From Gordonia spumicola (GTDB lineage: Bacteria > Actinomycetota > Actinomycetes > Mycobacteriales > Mycobacteriaceae), in the NCBI RefSeq assembly GCF_009932475.1, contig NZ_BJOV01000005.1, positions 62,001 to 126,000 on the forward strand: a stretch of DNA of 64,000 bases. Reading direction: 5' to 3'. Each line of letters starts with the position of its first letter. Position 1 is the stretch's first letter. Made by a program: the position numbers and the translations under genes. The notes under the pieces are model-generated. The model searched no databases. It had not been told where the DNA came from and saw only the letters and a list, made by a program, of their open reading frames with translations. Below, piece after piece: positions 46,797-55,577 of this stretch.

Positions 46797-47449
46797 CCTA
46801 CCGCCTGTTCCTCGTCGACGACCACGGTGTCTTCCGGTCCGGTGTCCGAGCCGAACTCGCAGGTGAAGACGGCATCGAGGTCGTCGGTGATGCGGGAACC
46901 GTGGTGCAGGCGATCAGCGAGATCGTCGCCACCAGGCCCGACGTGGTGCTGCTCGACGTCCACATGCCCGGCGGCGGCGGTGTCGCCGTGCTCCGCGGCG
47001 TGACCGACGCGATCGGGTCGGAGGCCCCGGTGTTCCTGGCGCTGTCGGTGTCGGACGCCGCGACCGACGTCATCGCGACCATCCGCGCGGGCGCCCGCGG
47101 CTACGTCACCAAGACGATCAGCGGAGCGGACCTGGCCGACGCGGTCCGACGGGTCGCCGAAGGGGACGCCGTGTTCAGTCCTCGACTCGCCGGGTTCGTG
47201 CTGGACTCGTTCACCGGCCGCTCGGCCGTCCCCGAACCGCACCTGGACCCCGAACTCGACTCGTTGACCAAGCGTGAACTCGAGGTGCTCCGACTCCTCG
47301 CCCGCGGGTACACCTACCGGGAGATCGCCGAGGAACTGTTCATCTCGGTGAAGACCGTCGAGACCCACGCGTCGAACGTCCTGCGGAAGACCCAGCAGTC
47401 CAACCGCAACGCGCTGACCCGGTGGGCCGTGAACCGGCAGCTCGGCTGA
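46793..47449 (+). CDS. NarL/LuxR-type response regulator
   Basis: A 218-residue response regulator. Receiver domain: FLVDDHGVFRSGV, phospho-acceptor VVLLDVHMPG (Asp about residue 54), ALSVSDAA and the Lys of GYVTKTIS. A LuxR-type HTH ends the protein: LTKRELEVLRLLARGYTYRE and ISVKTVETHASNVL. The ATG overlaps the kinase stop. Its target is probably envelope-stress genes, including the divergent PspC operon, by analogy with LiaRS. Confidence 0.92.
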   Translation: MTYRLFLVDDHGVFRSGVRAELAGEDGIEVVGDAGTVVQAISEIVATRPDVVLLDVHMPGGGGVAVLRGVTDAIGSEAPVFLALSVSDAATDVIATIRAGARGYVTKTISGADLADAVRRVAEGDAVFSPRLAGFVLDSFTGRSAVPEPHLDPELDSLTKRELEVLRLLARGYTYREIAEELFISVKTVETHASNVLRKTQQSNRNALTRWAVNRQLG

Positions 47450-48703
47450 TCAGAGCGCGAGGACGATGATGCCCGCGACGATGGCCGTGAGCAGCACGAA
47501 TATCGCGAAGACTGCCGCCGCGAGCCCCACATTGCTCTCCTGGGGAGGAGGCTGCTGCGGATAGAACTGGTACTGCGGAATCGGTGCGGAATACGGCTGC
47601 TGCTGCAGCGACGGGTTCGACGGGTACTGCACGGCGGGGAGCGGCTCGGGCGTCATGCGCGGCGCGTAACGCCCGGGCGGGGGAGTCGGGGCGGCGATCC
47701 GTGTCTGGGCGTACGGCGCCTGTTTCTGCAGCGGGACCGGAGACGGATTCGACGACTGCGGGTTGGACGGCGATTGCGCGGCACCGGGGCGGAGTCGCGT
47801 ATGACTCGGTTTGGTCGTGACGAGCCCGGTCAGCACCTTCTCCGACGTGCCGAGCGACGAGGCCGCGAACTGGACGAGCATGTCGCGGGCCTTCGCCATC
47901 GACGGCCGGTTGGCGGGCGACGGTTCGAGCAGCTTGAGCACGATCGGTTCGAGCGCGCCCGCGTGCGTCGGCGGATCGATCTTCGCCGCGGCGGCACGGT
48001 GCAGTGTCGCGATGTAGTTGTCGCCGCCGCCGAACGGCGGACGGCCCTCCACCATCGTGTACAGCGTCGCACCCAGGGAGAACACGTCGGACGCCTCGCC
48101 CGGCTCGTCGCCGCGGGCCACCTCCGGCGCGAAGTAGGCAGGCGTGCCGGTGACGATGCCGGTCTGCGTGATCGAGACGTCGTCCTTGGCGCGAGAGATG
48201 CCGAAGTCGGTGATCTTGACCAGACCGGACGACCGTCCGCTGTTGGCGATCAGGATGTTCGCCGGTTTGATGTCGCGGTGGATGATCCCCGACGCGTGGG
48301 CTTCGGCGATCGCGTCGGCGACCTGCGCGATGATCTGCGCCGCTTCGACCGGGGTGAGCCGCTCGTTGTCGCGCAGCACGTCGGCGACGCTGTGCGACGG
48401 CACGTACTCCATCACCAGCCAGGGGTCTTCGCCGTCGAGGGCGACGTCGTGCATGGCTACTGCGTTGCGATGCGACAGGCGTGCGGCGATCCGCCCCTCG
48501 CGCATGGCGCGCTGTCGGTTGGCCGCGGCCTCGTCGCTCGACATGTGCGCTGTCGACAAGACCTGCTTGACGGCGACGTCGCGGTCGAGCAGCTGGTCGC
48601 GCGCGAGCCACACGGCGCCCATGCCGCCCCGTCCGATGCGCTTGACCAGACGGTAGCGGCCGGCGACGAGGTACGAAGGTGCAGGCTCGGCCGATCCGGT
48701 CAT
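47450..48703 (-). CDS. Receptor-like Ser/Thr protein kinase
   Basis: A 417-residue kinase. Kinase domain (about 14-280) with RIGRGGMGAVWLA, AVKQVL (Lys about 46), HRDIKPANILI, TDFGISRA and the activation segment GTPAYFAPEVARG. A Pro/Gln-rich linker (about 300-385) and one terminal membrane helix (VGLAAAVFAIFVLLTAIVAGIIVLAL, split by hydrophobicity) place the kinase inside the cell with almost no external part. All catalytic residues are present. It converges on the response regulator gene with no gap. Confidence 0.9.
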   Translation of the reverse strand: MTGSAEPAPSYLVAGRYRLVKRIGRGGMGAVWLARDQLLDRDVAVKQVLSTAHMSSDEAAANRQRAMREGRIAARLSHRNAVAMHDVALDGEDPWLVMEYVPSHSVADVLRDNERLTPVEAAQIIAQVADAIAEAHASGIIHRDIKPANILIANSGRSSGLVKITDFGISRAKDDVSITQTGIVTGTPAYFAPEVARGDEPGEASDVFSLGATLYTMVEGRPPFGGGDNYIATLHRAAAAKIDPPTHAGALEPIVLKLLEPSPANRPSMAKARDMLVQFAASSLGTSEKVLTGLVTTKPSHTRLRPGAAQSPSNPQSSNPSPVPLQKQAPYAQTRIAAPTPPPGRYAPRMTPEPLPAVQYPSNPSLQQQPYSAPIPQYQFYPQQPPPQESNVGLAAAVFAIFVLLTAIVAGIIVLAL

Positions 48704-48754
48704 GGGGTCATCCTAGCCGGGCACTGTGACAATCCCGTCCCGTGAGCCGTTCGG

Positions 48755-49076
48755 TCAGAGGACGCGGCTGCCCTCGAAATACGCGGCGCCCGCGAACACC
48801 GCGGTGTAGTATGTGCGGAGGTCGTAGTAGACGTCAGACTCGGGAGTGAGCCGATCGGGCAACTCCGGCTTCCAGGTCGATGCTGGGCCGAGTGACCATC
48901 GCCCGATGCGACGCGGCGATGTCGGCTTCGCGAGCGAAACGGGCGCGGAAGGCGGCGTCGGCGGCGAATTCCGAGGAAAGGAGCTTGAGCGCATCGGAGC
49001 GCGGAGGATCGCAGCGTCGGTCGATCGTCGGACCGAGGCGTGTGGCTGGTGTTAGCGTGTCGCCCGGGGTCTTCAT
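48755..49076 (-). pseudogene. Fragment of a Ser/Thr kinase N-lobe
   Basis: One minus-strand frame has DALKLLSSEFAADAAFRARFAREADIAAS, shown here as the ALKLLSSEF and RARFAREADIAAS blocks, the beta3-alphaC region of actinobacterial kinases. It then runs to a stop with no catalytic loop; a second frame continues as VYYDLRTYYTAVFAG. There is no P-loop. It is a remnant between an intact kinase and a pseudokinase, probably from deletion in a kinase cluster. Confidence 0.55.
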
Positions 49077-49107
49077 GGCCGCCGTGCGCTAAGGGAAGGT
49101 GCCCGTT

Positions 49108-50841
49108 GTGGTGAGGCCATTGCAGCCGGGAGACATGTTCGTCGGATACCTCGTCGAGGACGTGCTTGCGATGGACGGGACGGGAGAGGTAGTCCTCGCC
49201 CGCCATCCGAGGTTCGCGCGCCGCGACGTGTTACGGGTCGTCTCCGATCCTGAGCTTCGTGATGCGGTACAGAGCGCTGCGGACACGATGGCCGGGCTCC
49301 GACGACCCGGAATCGTTCGCGTTCATGATCGTGGTGTCGACGGGGATCGCGTGTGGGTCGCCACCGAGTATGTGGAAGGCCCGACGCTCGGCGACGTGAT
49401 CGGTCGTGGGCCGCTGCCCGCGGGCCAGGTGACTCAGGTGGCCGACGAGCTGGCTGCCGTACTCGACGAGCTCGCCGACAATGGCGTCGTGCACGGGCGA
49501 CTGCGTCCCACTGGGGTCCGCGTCGACGCAGGCGGGCACGCGCGTCTCACCGGTATCGGCACCGTACTGTCCGGGACCGATGTCGGAGAGACGTTCGACG
49601 ATGTCGGCTTCACCGCGCCGGAACTGCGTGCCGGGCGTCCGGTGGACGCCACGGCCGATCAATACTCGCTCGCGTGCATCGTGTTCGCGATGATCACCGG
49701 TTCGCAGCCGTTCAATGGCACGACGCCGGACATGATCGGGCAGGCTCATGTGCACGAGCCGCCGCCCGCTGTGAGCAGTCGTCTGCCCGGGGTGGGCCCG
49801 GCCGTCGACCAGGTGCTCTTCCGCGCGCTCGAGAAGAACCCGCGGGACCGGTTCCCGAGCAGTGCGGCCTTCGTCGCGGCTCTCCGACAAGCGGTCGGGG
49901 TGGGTGGTGCGCGGGTTGAGGCGGCGCACACCGTCGTCGGCGGTCCTGCGCTGCGACCGGTGCCGTCGCCCGTGCCGGCCGCGCTGCCCGCGGTCGTCGA
50001 TCCTCCCGCGTTTGTTCCGTCGCGAGGGCTTATCGGCGCGTTGTGGGCGGCAGTGGCGCTGTCGGTGCTCAATCTCATCGGTGTCCTCATCGATGTGCAC
50101 TTCGTCTTTCCGGCGGCAATCGTCGTCGCGGTGGTGTTCGCCGTGACAGCGGTGGCCGGTGTCGTCATGAAGCGTTCGCGGCCGATGGCGGTGACGGTCG
50201 GTGTCGTCTCGGTGATCGTCGGCCTGGTATGGGCGATTCCATCCGTCGGCTTCTACGCTCATCCCGGCTTCTCGTCCCTCTTGCATCGTCTCGGCCTTGG
50301 CATCGCCCCGTTTCAACTCATCGCCATGGTGGCAGGGCTCGTCACGTTCGCGGTCGGTGTGACGACGCTGGTGTGCGCTCGACATCGTCCCGCGGTCGGT
50401 CTCGGTTCCCCTGTCGTCTCGCCGCAGGTGTATCACGGGGCGCCGACACCGGGCGGTGGCTCCGGTTTCGTGTTGACGACCAAGTACTTCCCGCTGTCGT
50501 GGTTCTTTCTGTTCCTCACCCCGACCGTGGAGATCGACGGCACGCCGGTCCGCGCGAGGTGGGGCGACAATCGCTTCGATCTCGCACCAGGGCAGCACCG
50601 GGTCCGGATCTGGGTGCCGTACCTGGCGGGTTGGCGCGTCGGACCGGCCGAGACGGTCGTCTCCGTAGGGCCGCAGAGCGCTGTCGCGCTCGAATACCGG
50701 GCGCCGGTGTGGGCGTTCAGTGCGGGATCGTTGGGGCCGTCGCCGCAGACGTACAACGGGGCGGGCCTTGCGCTCGGCATGGTGCTGGTGCCGTTCGTCC
50801 TGTTCATCGTCGCGATCTTGTCGATGCCGTACATGCTTTGA
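49108..50841 (+). CDS. Pseudokinase with multi-pass membrane domain
   Basis: A 577-residue protein. The first 270 residues follow the kinase fold (VGYLVEDVLAMDGTGEVVLAR, VWVATEYVEG, FTAPELRAG, DQYSLACIVFAMITG), but the catalytic HRD is VHGRLRP, the DFG is LTGIG, and the P-loop glycines are mostly lost, so catalysis is very unlikely. Three or four helices follow (about 305-425), then a beta-rich PEGA-like domain (PTVEIDGTPVRARWG, GQHRVRIWVPY) and a last helix. AGGGAAGG precedes the GTG at 49108, preferred to GTG at 49099. It may be a regulatory or scaffold partner of the nearby kinase. Confidence 0.8.
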   Translation: MVRPLQPGDMFVGYLVEDVLAMDGTGEVVLARHPRFARRDVLRVVSDPELRDAVQSAADTMAGLRRPGIVRVHDRGVDGDRVWVATEYVEGPTLGDVIGRGPLPAGQVTQVADELAAVLDELADNGVVHGRLRPTGVRVDAGGHARLTGIGTVLSGTDVGETFDDVGFTAPELRAGRPVDATADQYSLACIVFAMITGSQPFNGTTPDMIGQAHVHEPPPAVSSRLPGVGPAVDQVLFRALEKNPRDRFPSSAAFVAALRQAVGVGGARVEAAHTVVGGPALRPVPSPVPAALPAVVDPPAFVPSRGLIGALWAAVALSVLNLIGVLIDVHFVFPAAIVVAVVFAVTAVAGVVMKRSRPMAVTVGVVSVIVGLVWAIPSVGFYAHPGFSSLLHRLGLGIAPFQLIAMVAGLVTFAVGVTTLVCARHRPAVGLGSPVVSPQVYHGAPTPGGGSGFVLTTKYFPLSWFFLFLTPTVEIDGTPVRARWGDNRFDLAPGQHRVRIWVPYLAGWRVGPAETVVSVGPQSAVALEYRAPVWAFSAGSLGPSPQTYNGAGLALGMVLVPFVLFIVAILSMPYML

Positions 50842-50851
50842 ATTCGAACAC

Positions 50852-50880
50852 TTGACCTAGTTTCGCACATGTGTTCGTAT
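50852..50880 (+). promoter_or_regulatory. LexA-type box inside the promoter of the Rv2578c-like gene
   Basis: TTGACC (-35, 50852-50857), 17 bases, TCGTAT (-10, 50875-50880). Between them lies TCGCAC-ATGT-GTTCGT (50863-50878), the actinobacterial SOS box TCGAAC-N4-GTTCGA with two changes. The expected start site is at about 50887, one base before the ATG, so the transcript would be leaderless. Confidence 0.65.
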
Positions 50881-50887
50881 TGATGGC

Positions 50888-51799
50888 ATGAGTGGATTGC
50901 TCGGGTTGGTGGAGACCGACCTCGTGCGGACGCTCCGGTTGCCGGAGTATCCGCGCCTGGCGGTGCACGAGGTGGTGGCCCCGGCCATGCTGCGCTCGGT
51001 GACGGTGGATCGTGCCCATCCGTACGACTACTCGATCGAGACCATGACCGGCGACGACCGCGACATCCGGGTCAGGGTGAACGCGGCGGCCGTGCTGCGG
51101 CGGGAGCTCCGGCGGCGCTCGTGGCGTCGTTCGACGGTGGCGGTCGGCGTCACCGGGGCGGACCCGTACGGCGTGCTCGAGGAACGCTACCGGCTGATGC
51201 CCGGAGTGATCTCGGCGCTCGCCGAATCGAACACGCCGTTCGTGCTGTTCACCGGTTCGGATCTGGTGGTGCGCGACCTGTCGTTGCTGCGTGTGGTGCG
51301 GCATGCGGTGTCGACCACCGTCGTCATGACGGTGCCGTGCATCGACGACGACCTGAGCAGGCGTGCCGACCCCGACGGTTCGGCGCCGGCGGCACGCCTT
51401 GACGCCGTCCGACGTCTCGCCGACGCCGGGCTCGAACCGCATGTGCGGATCGCGCCGCTGCTGCCATGCCTCACCGACTCGTCGTCGCAGTTGGACGCGC
51501 TGCTGTCGGAGCTGGCAGAGGCCGGGGCCAGTCGTGTGTCGGTGTCGGTGCTGCAGCTCGACCCCGACGACGGGTACCTCGACTGGCTGGCGACCGAGCA
51601 TCCGGCGCTGCTTCGCCGATACCGATCGCTGTACGGGCGTGGGTCGTTCGTGCCCGCAGACTACGCCGTCAGGCTCCGCGAACGCATGACACCGTTGGTG
51701 CGGGAGTACGGGCTGGCACGGCCGGACGATGCGGCTGCCGACGTGTCGCCGCCCGCGGTCATCGACGCGGTGGAGTCCGAGAGCCTGACCCTGTTCTAG
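50888..51799 (+). CDS. Rv2578c-like radical SAM-family protein lacking the [4Fe-4S] cysteines
   Basis: A 303-residue protein that follows Rv2578c-type radical SAM proteins: RVRVNAAAVLRRELRRRSW, RYRLMPGVISALAESNTPF, ARLDAVRRLADAGLEPHVRIAPLLP, LYGRGSFVPADY. The family's CxxxCxxC motif should precede the VRVNA strand, but the region reads RAHPYDYSIETMTGDDRDI without any cysteine. Only two cysteines remain, elsewhere. It therefore cannot bind the usual cluster. Rv2578c belongs to the M. tuberculosis LexA regulon as I recall, and a LexA-like box is present here. Confidence 0.75.
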   Translation: MSGLLGLVETDLVRTLRLPEYPRLAVHEVVAPAMLRSVTVDRAHPYDYSIETMTGDDRDIRVRVNAAAVLRRELRRRSWRRSTVAVGVTGADPYGVLEERYRLMPGVISALAESNTPFVLFTGSDLVVRDLSLLRVVRHAVSTTVVMTVPCIDDDLSRRADPDGSAPAARLDAVRRLADAGLEPHVRIAPLLPCLTDSSSQLDALLSELAEAGASRVSVSVLQLDPDDGYLDWLATEHPALLRRYRSLYGRGSFVPADYAVRLRERMTPLVREYGLARPDDAAADVSPPAVIDAVESESLTLF

Positions 51800-51913
51800 T
51801 TTCCGTTCAACCGTCACCGCTGCAGGGAAGCGACCCGTCTCCTCTGGGGGTTGCCTCCCGGGAGCGGTGACGAGGAGACGAAAGTCGAGTCCGCCGGGTG
51901 CTTGGATGGTGAG

Positions 51914-52711
51914 GTGTCGGTACACGAAGGAGTTGCGACCCTCGCCGCAGTGATCACGCTGGCGGGCGTCACCGTGGGTGTGCTCCGGTGGTACGGCGTC
52001 CCGCAGCAGTGGGCGGCAGCCTCGGCGGTCGCGCGCGGGCTCGTCCAACTCGTGATCGTGAGTGTCGCGCTGACGGGACTGATCACGCATCCCGCGCTCG
52101 TGTTCGTCGCCGTCGCGATCATGTTCGCCATCGCGGTCGCAACCGCGGCGGGTCGCCTCGCATCACCGGGGACGTGGTGGCGCACAGCCGGATTCGTCGC
52201 GATCGCGGTGGCGTCCGGCGTGCTCGTCGCGTTGGGGACGGTGTTCGCGACGGGAGCGTTGGAGCCGACGTCGCGCTATCTGCTGGCCGTGTCGGCGATC
52301 GTCATCGGCAACACCATGAACATCACCACGCTCACGGGTCGGCGGCTCACCGAGGCGCTGATCGAGCGGTGGGACGAGGTGGAGGCGTGGCTGGCGCTCG
52401 GCGCCACGCCCAGGCAGGCGGCGACGCCGATGGCTCGGCAGGCCGTGCACAGCGCGCTGGTCCCGTCGATCGATCAGACCAAGACCACGGGTCTCGTCAC
52501 GTTGCCGGGAGCGTTCGTCGGCGCGATCTTCGGCGGGCTCTCACCGGTGGAGGCCGGTCGATTCCAGGTGCTCGTGCTGGCGGCGTTGCTCGCGTCAGGG
52601 TCGATCGCCGCCGTGATCACCGCACGGGTCAGAGCGTCGTCGCCGACGCGGCCCGAGCCGCTGGATCGGGCCGCGCGGCCACGGCTGCGAATGCGCACAC
52701 CACGCCGGTGA
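51914..52711 (+). CDS. FetB-like (UPF0014) ABC exporter permease
   Basis: A 265-residue membrane protein with about six helices. It has the UPF0014 signatures ARGLVQLVIVSVALTGLI, AVSAIVIGNTMNITTLTGRRL, EAWLALGATPRQAATPMARQA and DQTKTTGLVTLPGAFVGAIFGG. FetB with FetA exports iron in E. coli, but no FetA-type ATPase is adjacent. The start is likely the GTG at 51914 with GGATGGTGAG upstream; the frame is open to 51851. The 3' end overlaps the next gene on the other strand by 83 bases. Confidence 0.8.
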   Translation: MSVHEGVATLAAVITLAGVTVGVLRWYGVPQQWAAASAVARGLVQLVIVSVALTGLITHPALVFVAVAIMFAIAVATAAGRLASPGTWWRTAGFVAIAVASGVLVALGTVFATGALEPTSRYLLAVSAIVIGNTMNITTLTGRRLTEALIERWDEVEAWLALGATPRQAATPMARQAVHSALVPSIDQTKTTGLVTLPGAFVGAIFGGLSPVEAGRFQVLVLAALLASGSIAAVITARVRASSPTRPEPLDRAARPRLRMRTPRR

Positions 52712-53144
52712 TCAGTATCGCGATCGTCGTCGAGACGATGACCGGCGTGTTCAGCGGAACGAGGGGGATCTCCGACGTCGCGCCGATGGAGACGAAGAGA
52801 TCGCCGTAGTACACGCTCGGCGAGATCAGTGTGATGATCGGCGCCAGCGCGGCCAGGGCGCACGAGACGGCTGCCGCGGCATTGGCGAGGGGTAGGAGCG
52901 GCCGGACCTTCGCCGACGGCATCAAACCGATGAGCGCGGCCAGAATCGCGACGACGGACGCCGCCACCACAACCCAGCCCACACCGACGACGCCGATGTC
53001 GTCCAGATACGAATCGGTCATGCCGAGGCCGTTCCACGAGATGGTGACGCCGAGCGGATCGAGCCTGATCCACGGGAGCGCGGTGAGTGCGATCGACGTC
53101 GCCGCGGCGATGATCGTCGCGAACGGGTAGAGGCGTGACGGCAT
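52629..53144 (-). CDS. Four-helix membrane protein
   Basis: A 171-residue membrane protein with four hydrophobic segments (FATIIAAATSIALTALPW, VGVGWVVVAASVVAILAALIG, ANAAAAVSCALAALAPIITL, TTIAILITGVVCAFAAVAA). No known family. It overlaps the 3' end of the fetB-like gene antisense and is divergent from imuA'. Confidence 0.6.
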   Translation of the reverse strand: MPSRLYPFATIIAAATSIALTALPWIRLDPLGVTISWNGLGMTDSYLDDIGVVGVGWVVVAASVVAILAALIGLMPSAKVRPLLPLANAAAAVSCALAALAPIITLISPSVYYGDLFVSIGATSEIPLVPLNTPVIVSTTIAILITGVVCAFAAVAARPDPAARAASATTL

Positions 53145-53186
53145 GTACCGAATGTAGCCGCCCCGAGGGATCGACCGCCTGGGCCG

Positions 53187-53233
53187 TTGACGGTTGTCGG
53201 AGGGCGGACGTAAGATATCGAACAAGAGTTCGA
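53187..53233 (+). promoter_or_regulatory. Promoter and SOS box of imuA'
   Basis: TTGACG (53187-53192), 18 bases, TAAGAT (53211-53216). TCGAAC-AAGA-GTTCGA (53218-53233) is a perfect actinobacterial LexA box over the start site. LexA would block this promoter until DNA damage. Confidence 0.88.
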
Positions 53234-53251
53234 ACATGGGAAGGGGAGATG

Positions 53252-53977
53252 ATGGCGCGATCAGAGGAGGTAGAAGCCCTGCGGAGGCGTCTTGCGGGCA
53301 TGTCGGGCGACGTCTTCGCGGAGACCTCGGTGCTGCCCGTCCCCGAGGCCATGACCCCGCTGTTTCCGCGCGGTGGACTGTCCCGCGGCACGGTTGTCGC
53401 GTCCACCGGAGCGGTCACGGTGCCGATGGCGATCATCGCCGATGTCACCCGTGCCGGGTCGACGGTGGCGCTCGTCGGGCTCCCGCGGCTCAACCTCACG
53501 GCGGCCATGGACATGGGAGCCGACCTGAGTCGGGTCGCCGTCGTCACCGAGCCGGGCGTTGACCCGTTGGAGGTGGCGGGTGTGCTGCTCGACGGCATCG
53601 ACCTGGTGGTCCTCGGGCCCGACCTCGGGCACGGTCGCACACGTGGGCCGGTCCCGCCGTCGCGGGCCCGCGTGTTGGCGGGGCGGGCGCGCAAGCAGTC
53701 GTCGACGCTGCTCGTCCTCGGCGATTGGCCGAACGCGTCGGTCCGCATCGACAGCGATGTGACCGAGTATCGGCACGTGCCGGCGCGTCGTAGCGGGTTC
53801 GGTCGGATCGGCGGATTCGGGGTGGACGTCCAGGTGACGGCGTCCGGCGCCCGACCGTCGTCGGGTCGCTTCGACCTCGTCGCACCCGACATGGGGGAGG
53901 AGTCGGTGCTTCGACTCGTCGCCGCACACGGCTCGGTGCAACGTCCGTCGCGTCCCGCGCTCGCCGTGGCGAACTGA
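53252..53977 (+). CDS. imuA': ImuA' mutasome protein
   Basis: A 241-residue RecA-like protein without a working Walker A motif: the region reads TPLFPRGGLSRGTVVASTG, then TVALVGLPRLNLTAA and GIDLVVLGPDLG. ImuA' works with ImuB and DnaE2 in damage-induced mutagenic DNA synthesis in mycobacteria (Rv3395c). AAGGGG precedes the ATG at 53252. Its stop shares a base with the imuB ATG. Confidence 0.85.
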   Translation: MARSEEVEALRRRLAGMSGDVFAETSVLPVPEAMTPLFPRGGLSRGTVVASTGAVTVPMAIIADVTRAGSTVALVGLPRLNLTAAMDMGADLSRVAVVTEPGVDPLEVAGVLLDGIDLVVLGPDLGHGRTRGPVPPSRARVLAGRARKQSSTLLVLGDWPNASVRIDSDVTEYRHVPARRSGFGRIGGFGVDVQVTASGARPSSGRFDLVAPDMGEESVLRLVAAHGSVQRPSRPALAVAN

Positions 53978-55566
53978 TGGAGCAGGAGAACGGCCGCCGG
54001 GTGATGGCGGTGTGGTGTCCCGACTGGCCCGCGGTCGCGGCGGCGTCGACGGCGGGAATCACCGTCGCCGAGCCGATCGCCGTCGTGTCCGCGGGGCGGG
54101 TGGAGGCGTGTTCGCGCGCGGCACGGACAGTCGGCGTCCGCCGCGGCATGCGTAAACGTCAGGCGCAGTCGTTGTGCCCAGATCTGGCGGTGTTCGACGC
54201 CGACGCCGGGCGGGACGGGCGATTGTTCGAGCCCGTCGTCGCCGCGGTGACCGACGTCGTCCCCCTCACGGAGGTGCTGCGGCCGGGGCTGCTGGTGGTG
54301 ACGGCCGACCGCGCCGCCCGCTATTTCGGCGGGGAGAGCGGGCTCGCCGAGCGGATCGTCGACGCCGTCGGCGCCACCGGGGTGGTGGCGCGCGTCGGTG
54401 TGGCCGACGAACTGTTCACGGCCGTGTTGTCGGCGCGGTCGGGGCAGTCGGTGCCGCCGGGGACCGATGCCGCCTACCTGGCGACGCGGCCGATCTCCGA
54501 CCTGACCGTGGAGACGTCGCTGTCGGATCCGAGCCGAGCCGACCTCGTCGACCTGTTGTGGCGGCTCGGCATGCGGACGCTCGGTGCATTCGCCGAACTG
54601 CCCGCGGCCGACGTCGCGTCGCGGTTCTCGGCCGACGCCGTCGTCGCGCACCGGCTGGCGAGCGCGTCGCCCGGCAGGCGACCGAGTCGTGCGCCGATCC
54701 CCGCGACGCTCGAGGTGGAGCACACGTGCGATCCTCCGGTCGAGCGGATCGACGCGGCGGCCTTCCTCGGTCGACGCCTCGCGGAGGAGCTGCACCGCCG
54801 TCTGTCGGCGGCATCACTCGCCTGCACCCGTCTCACTGTGCATGCGATAACCGAACGCGGACAACGGCATTCGCGCACCTGGTGGTGTGCGCAGCCGCTC
54901 GCCCCGGATGCGACAGCCGACCGTGTCCGTTGGCAGCTGGAGGGGTGGCTCACCGGAACCGCGGGCCGCGATGCGGGTGGGACGGGTGCGCCGGACTCGC
55001 CGATCGCACGACTGCACCTGGAGCCTGTCGAAGTGGTCGACGCGGGGTCGTTGCAGTACGCGTTCGTCGGGGCCGGACTGCCCGCCGCGGTCGGAGACGG
55101 ACTCACCGACCGCGCCCGACGCGCGTTGGTCCGGGTCCAGGGACTGTTGGGCGGGGAGTCGGTGCGCGTCCCGATCCGCAGTGGTGGACGCGGGCCTGCC
55201 GAACAGGTCGCGTTGGTGGCGCTCGGCGACGAACACGTCGCCCCGCGCGACCCGGACGCGGCCTGGCCGGACCGGCTGGCTCGGCCCTCACCCGCACTGC
55301 TGTCGCACACCGACGCCGAGCTGCTCGACGCCGAAGGCGATCAGGTGAGCGTCACCTCGCGCGGCGGGTTCACCTCCGAACCCGCCGAGGTGTGGATCGG
55401 CCGTCGCCCCTACACGGTCTGCTGGTGGGCGGGCCCGTGGCCGTTCGGCTCCGGAACCGAACCGCCCGCCGTCTCGGCACGAGCCCAAGTGCTCCTCGAA
55501 GACTCCCGAGCGCTCCTCCTCTGCTACCGGGAACGGGCCTGGACGGTGGAGGGGGTGTACGAGTGA
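53977..55566 (+). CDS. imuB: ImuB, inactive Y-family polymerase-like mutasome subunit
   Basis: A 529-residue Y-family protein. It begins EQENGRRVMAVWCPDWPAVAA, where active Y polymerases have the catalytic D, and keeps palm/finger-like segments (CSRAARTVGVRRGMRKRQAQ, LLVVTADRAARYFGGESGLA) without the acidic triad. It bridges DnaE2, ImuA' and the beta clamp. No obvious QL[SD]LF-type clamp motif was found by eye. Translationally coupled to imuA' and so under the same SOS box. Confidence 0.88.
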   Translation: MEQENGRRVMAVWCPDWPAVAAASTAGITVAEPIAVVSAGRVEACSRAARTVGVRRGMRKRQAQSLCPDLAVFDADAGRDGRLFEPVVAAVTDVVPLTEVLRPGLLVVTADRAARYFGGESGLAERIVDAVGATGVVARVGVADELFTAVLSARSGQSVPPGTDAAYLATRPISDLTVETSLSDPSRADLVDLLWRLGMRTLGAFAELPAADVASRFSADAVVAHRLASASPGRRPSRAPIPATLEVEHTCDPPVERIDAAAFLGRRLAEELHRRLSAASLACTRLTVHAITERGQRHSRTWWCAQPLAPDATADRVRWQLEGWLTGTAGRDAGGTGAPDSPIARLHLEPVEVVDAGSLQYAFVGAGLPAAVGDGLTDRARRALVRVQGLLGGESVRVPIRSGGRGPAEQVALVALGDEHVAPRDPDAAWPDRLARPSPALLSHTDAELLDAEGDQVSVTSRGGFTSEPAEVWIGRRPYTVCWWAGPWPFGSGTEPPAVSARAQVLLEDSRALLLCYRERAWTVEGVYE

Positions 55567-55577
55567 CGTGCGTGCGG

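Noticed and set aside
50844..50857. Second LexA box TCGAAC-ACTT-GACC before the Rv2578c-like gene
   Set aside because: Only the left half fits; the right half overlaps the -35 element and does not match GTTCGA.
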